From: Candidatus Aerophobus profundus SCGC AAA252-L23
GTDB taxonomy: Bacteria > Aerophobota > Aerophobia > Aerophobales > Aerophobaceae
Length of the DNA stretch: 5,917 nt
Assembly (NCBI GenBank): GCA_000402295.1
Contig: AQRW01000063.1
Location: 1 to 5,917 of the forward strand
Direction: 5' to 3'
In this document: positions 4,683-5,917 of the stretch, in pieces
Numbering within the stretch: position 1 is the first letter of the stretch
Layout: every line of letters starts with the position of its first letter
Made by a program: the position numbers and the translations under genes
Notes under the pieces: model-generated
Told to the model about the DNA's origin: nothing
What the model saw: only the letters and a program-made list of their open reading frames with translations
Databases searched by the model: none

Positions 4683-5675
4683 ATGAAGAGACTATTGACG
4701 ATTGTTATGCTTATGGTACTTTGTCTCGGTCTCGCTTTTACTACCGTAGGTTATGGGCTTGAAAAAATTGGTAAGGGAGTAACTATACGCTTCTTCTGCG
4801 GAGGACCACCAGGATGTCCTTTTGCTTCTATTGTTTATAATGGGGCAAAACAGGCAGAATATGATTTGGGATGTAAGGTGGATTATGTATGGTCGGACTG
4901 GAGCATGGAAAAAATGATTGCGGACTTCAAAGATGCTGTTGCTGCTCGTCCTGACGGCATTGCCATCATGGGACACCCAGGAGAAGCTGCCTTTGCACCC
5001 TTAGTCGATGCAGCCGAAGCCAAAGGAATTATAGTAACAAGCCAGAATACAGATTTGCCTGGTATCGAAGCAAAATATGCTGCACTGGGCTTTGGTTACG
5101 CTGGTCAAGAGTTGTATGCCTCTGGCCTTATGTTAAGCAGACATTGCGTTAAAATTCTTGGCTTAGGAGAGGGAGACAGGGCTTTAGTTTATGGACTTCT
5201 GTCCCAGCCAACGCGAGGGTTGAGGTCAAAAGGTTGTATAGATGGTCTAGAAGAGGCAGGGGTAACAGTTGATTATATGGAAATCTCAGATGCAGTAAAT
5301 GCTGATGCACCTTTGGGTACACCAATTATCGCCGGCTACATCGCCGGCCATCCTGACGTGAAATTGATCATAACTGATCACGGAGGACTTACCGCTACGC
5401 TACAAACCTACTTGAAATCAGCAGGTGTAAAACCAGGAGATATAACGGGCGCAGGATTTGATCTTAATGCAGCAGCCGTAGAGGCTATTAGAAACGGGTA
5501 TGTTGCAGTTGTACATGATCAGCAGCCGTTCCTTCAGGGGTATTTGCCCATTCTTCAAATCTGCTTGACTAAAAAATACGGCTTTGCCGGTCTTCACATT
5601 GATACTGGATCTGGTTTGGTAGATGCTTCTAATGTTGAAGCTCTGGCCGCATTAGCTGAAGCAGGAATCAGGTAA
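4683..5675 (+). CDS. Ribose-type periplasmic substrate-binding protein of an ABC sugar importer
   Basis: This complete 330-residue protein has the type I periplasmic binding fold (the RbsB/Peripla_BP_4 group) and captures a sugar or similar small ligand outside the membrane for an ABC transporter. Residues 1-24 are a signal peptide (MKRLLTIVMLMVLCLGLAF...). Cys14 is not in a lipobox, so a soluble or differently anchored protein is expected. Mature-domain signatures are GCPFASIVYNGAKQAEYDLG (44-63), MIADFKDAVAARPDGIAIMG (78-97), the hinge-side KGIIVTSQNTD (114-124), ALVYGLL (167-173), DVKLIITDHGG (225-235), DITGAGFDLNAAAVEAIRNG (253-272) and VVHDQQPFLQGYLPI (276-290). Length and motif order are normal. 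No permease or ATPase gene follows within the window; a strong terminator does. The ligand cannot be deduced. Confidence 0.9.
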   Translation: MKRLLTIVMLMVLCLGLAFTTVGYGLEKIGKGVTIRFFCGGPPGCPFASIVYNGAKQAEYDLGCKVDYVWSDWSMEKMIADFKDAVAARPDGIAIMGHPGEAAFAPLVDAAEAKGIIVTSQNTDLPGIEAKYAALGFGYAGQELYASGLMLSRHCVKILGLGEGDRALVYGLLSQPTRGLRSKGCIDGLEEAGVTVDYMEISDAVNADAPLGTPIIAGYIAGHPDVKLIITDHGGLTATLQTYLKSAGVKPGDITGAGFDLNAAAVEAIRNGYVAVVHDQQPFLQGYLPILQICLTKKYGFAGLHIDTGSGLVDASNVEALAALAEAGIR

Positions 5676-5717
5676 TTCAGTGATTGTTTGGTAGTTAATT
5701 GAAAAAAGCCAGTAATC

Positions 5718-5758
5718 AACCCAGATAACATCAGATGATGTTATCTGGGTTCTTATTT
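5718..5758 (+). terminator. Intrinsic terminator of the binding-protein gene
   Basis: The arms at 5718-5732 and 5737-5751 are a perfect 15-bp inverted repeat (AACCCAGATAACATC with its complement) around a 4-nt loop AGAT. It is followed by CTTATTT. The hairpin lies 42 bp after the stop codon and suggests either a monocistronic transcript or a stabilising hairpin that lets the binding protein outnumber downstream transporter subunits. Confidence 0.85.
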
Positions 5759-5838
5759 AAATTTATTCCAGCTTTTGCCAGGTACATCTCATACCAACTT
5801 CTCGCAGCCTTGGCATCTAACGATAAAGAGCTAAGATT
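5731..5838 (-). pseudogene. Possible remnant of a coding 3' end, no start codon
   Basis: A 35-codon open frame on the minus strand reads protein-like (it contains LDAKAARSWYEMYLAKAGIN) and ends with a stop in the terminator loop. It is closed upstream by an in-frame stop and has no reasonable start or ribosome site. It may be a decayed gene tail or chance. I do not recognise the family. Confidence 0.2.
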
Positions 5839-5862
5839 TCAGGAGGTAGTGTCAAAAGTTTT

Positions 5863-5917
5863 ATGAAAGAATTCCGGGAAAACATTATAGATAAAGAAAA
5901 AAAGGGATCATGTAGGG
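5863..5917 (+). CDS. Possible start of a gene running off the right edge
   Basis: An ATG at 5863 opens a frame that stays open for 18 codons to the window end, starting MKEFRENIIDKEKKGSC. AGGAGG (5841-5846) lies upstream, but 16 bp away, which is too far for an ideal ribosome site. No promoter is evident in 5760-5862. This is too short to identify. Confidence 0.25.
   Translation, partial: MKEFRENIIDKEKKGSCR

Noticed and set aside
4696..4740. Lipoprotein signal at Cys14 of the binding protein
   Set aside because: The residue before the cysteine is leucine rather than a small residue, so a lipobox is not satisfied.
4692..4976. 94-codon minus-strand open frame
   Set aside because: It is antisense to the clearly identified binding-protein gene and is a shadow frame.

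Overview
The window (5917 bp, moderately AT-rich) reads as a chromosomal accessory region of a bacterium from a poorly cultivated lineage. It has sigma70-type promoters, strong Shine-Dalgarno sites, mostly ATG starts, and interspersed palindromic repeats of the kind that translate as 'CHCEER' and are common in many environmental genomes. The phylum cannot be fixed from the sequence. The Bax-type glucosaminidase and the polysaccharide deacetylase suggest an organism with an actively remodelled cell wall or surface polysaccharide.

Left part (1-1339, minus strand). A promoter at 1311-1339 drives cas6, the CRISPR RNA-processing endoribonuclease (ATG at 1144). It is followed closely by a 32-codon reading frame (271-369). 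An overlapping gene (ATG at 308) runs off the left edge; its N-terminus resembles the helical core-binding domain of tyrosine recombinases. No CRISPR array and no other cas gene lies inside the window. The start of the cas6 leader carries a 36-nt segment with the ends of a CRISPR repeat.

Middle (1214-1590) is a repeat cluster: two ATTGC...GCAATGAC palindromes, one 77-bp element with 8-bp inverted termini, a two-hairpin element and smaller hairpins. It contains no gene.

Centre (1594-4288, minus strand). A membrane-anchored Bax-like glucosaminidase (GTG at 3790) overlaps a secreted NodB-type polysaccharide deacetylase (2682) by 17 bp, so the two form a translationally coupled pair. A promoter lies at 3883-3911. 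Upstream is a small two-helix membrane protein (ATG at 4288) with its own promoter at 4343-4371.

Right part (4289-5917). A divergent intergenic region carries a promoter at 4482-4510, an about 166-nt leader with an optimal but apparently unused Shine-Dalgarno sequence, and then a complete ribose-type periplasmic binding protein gene (4683-5675). A perfect 15-bp terminator hairpin follows. The last 160 bases hold only short open fragments that may mark a decayed gene or an insertion-sequence edge.

How the genes relate: the glucosaminidase and deacetylase probably act together on peptidoglycan or an exopolysaccharide. The binding protein would deliver a sugar-like ligand to an ABC importer not encoded in the window. 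cas6 is physically separate from these and may supply crRNA processing to CRISPR loci elsewhere.
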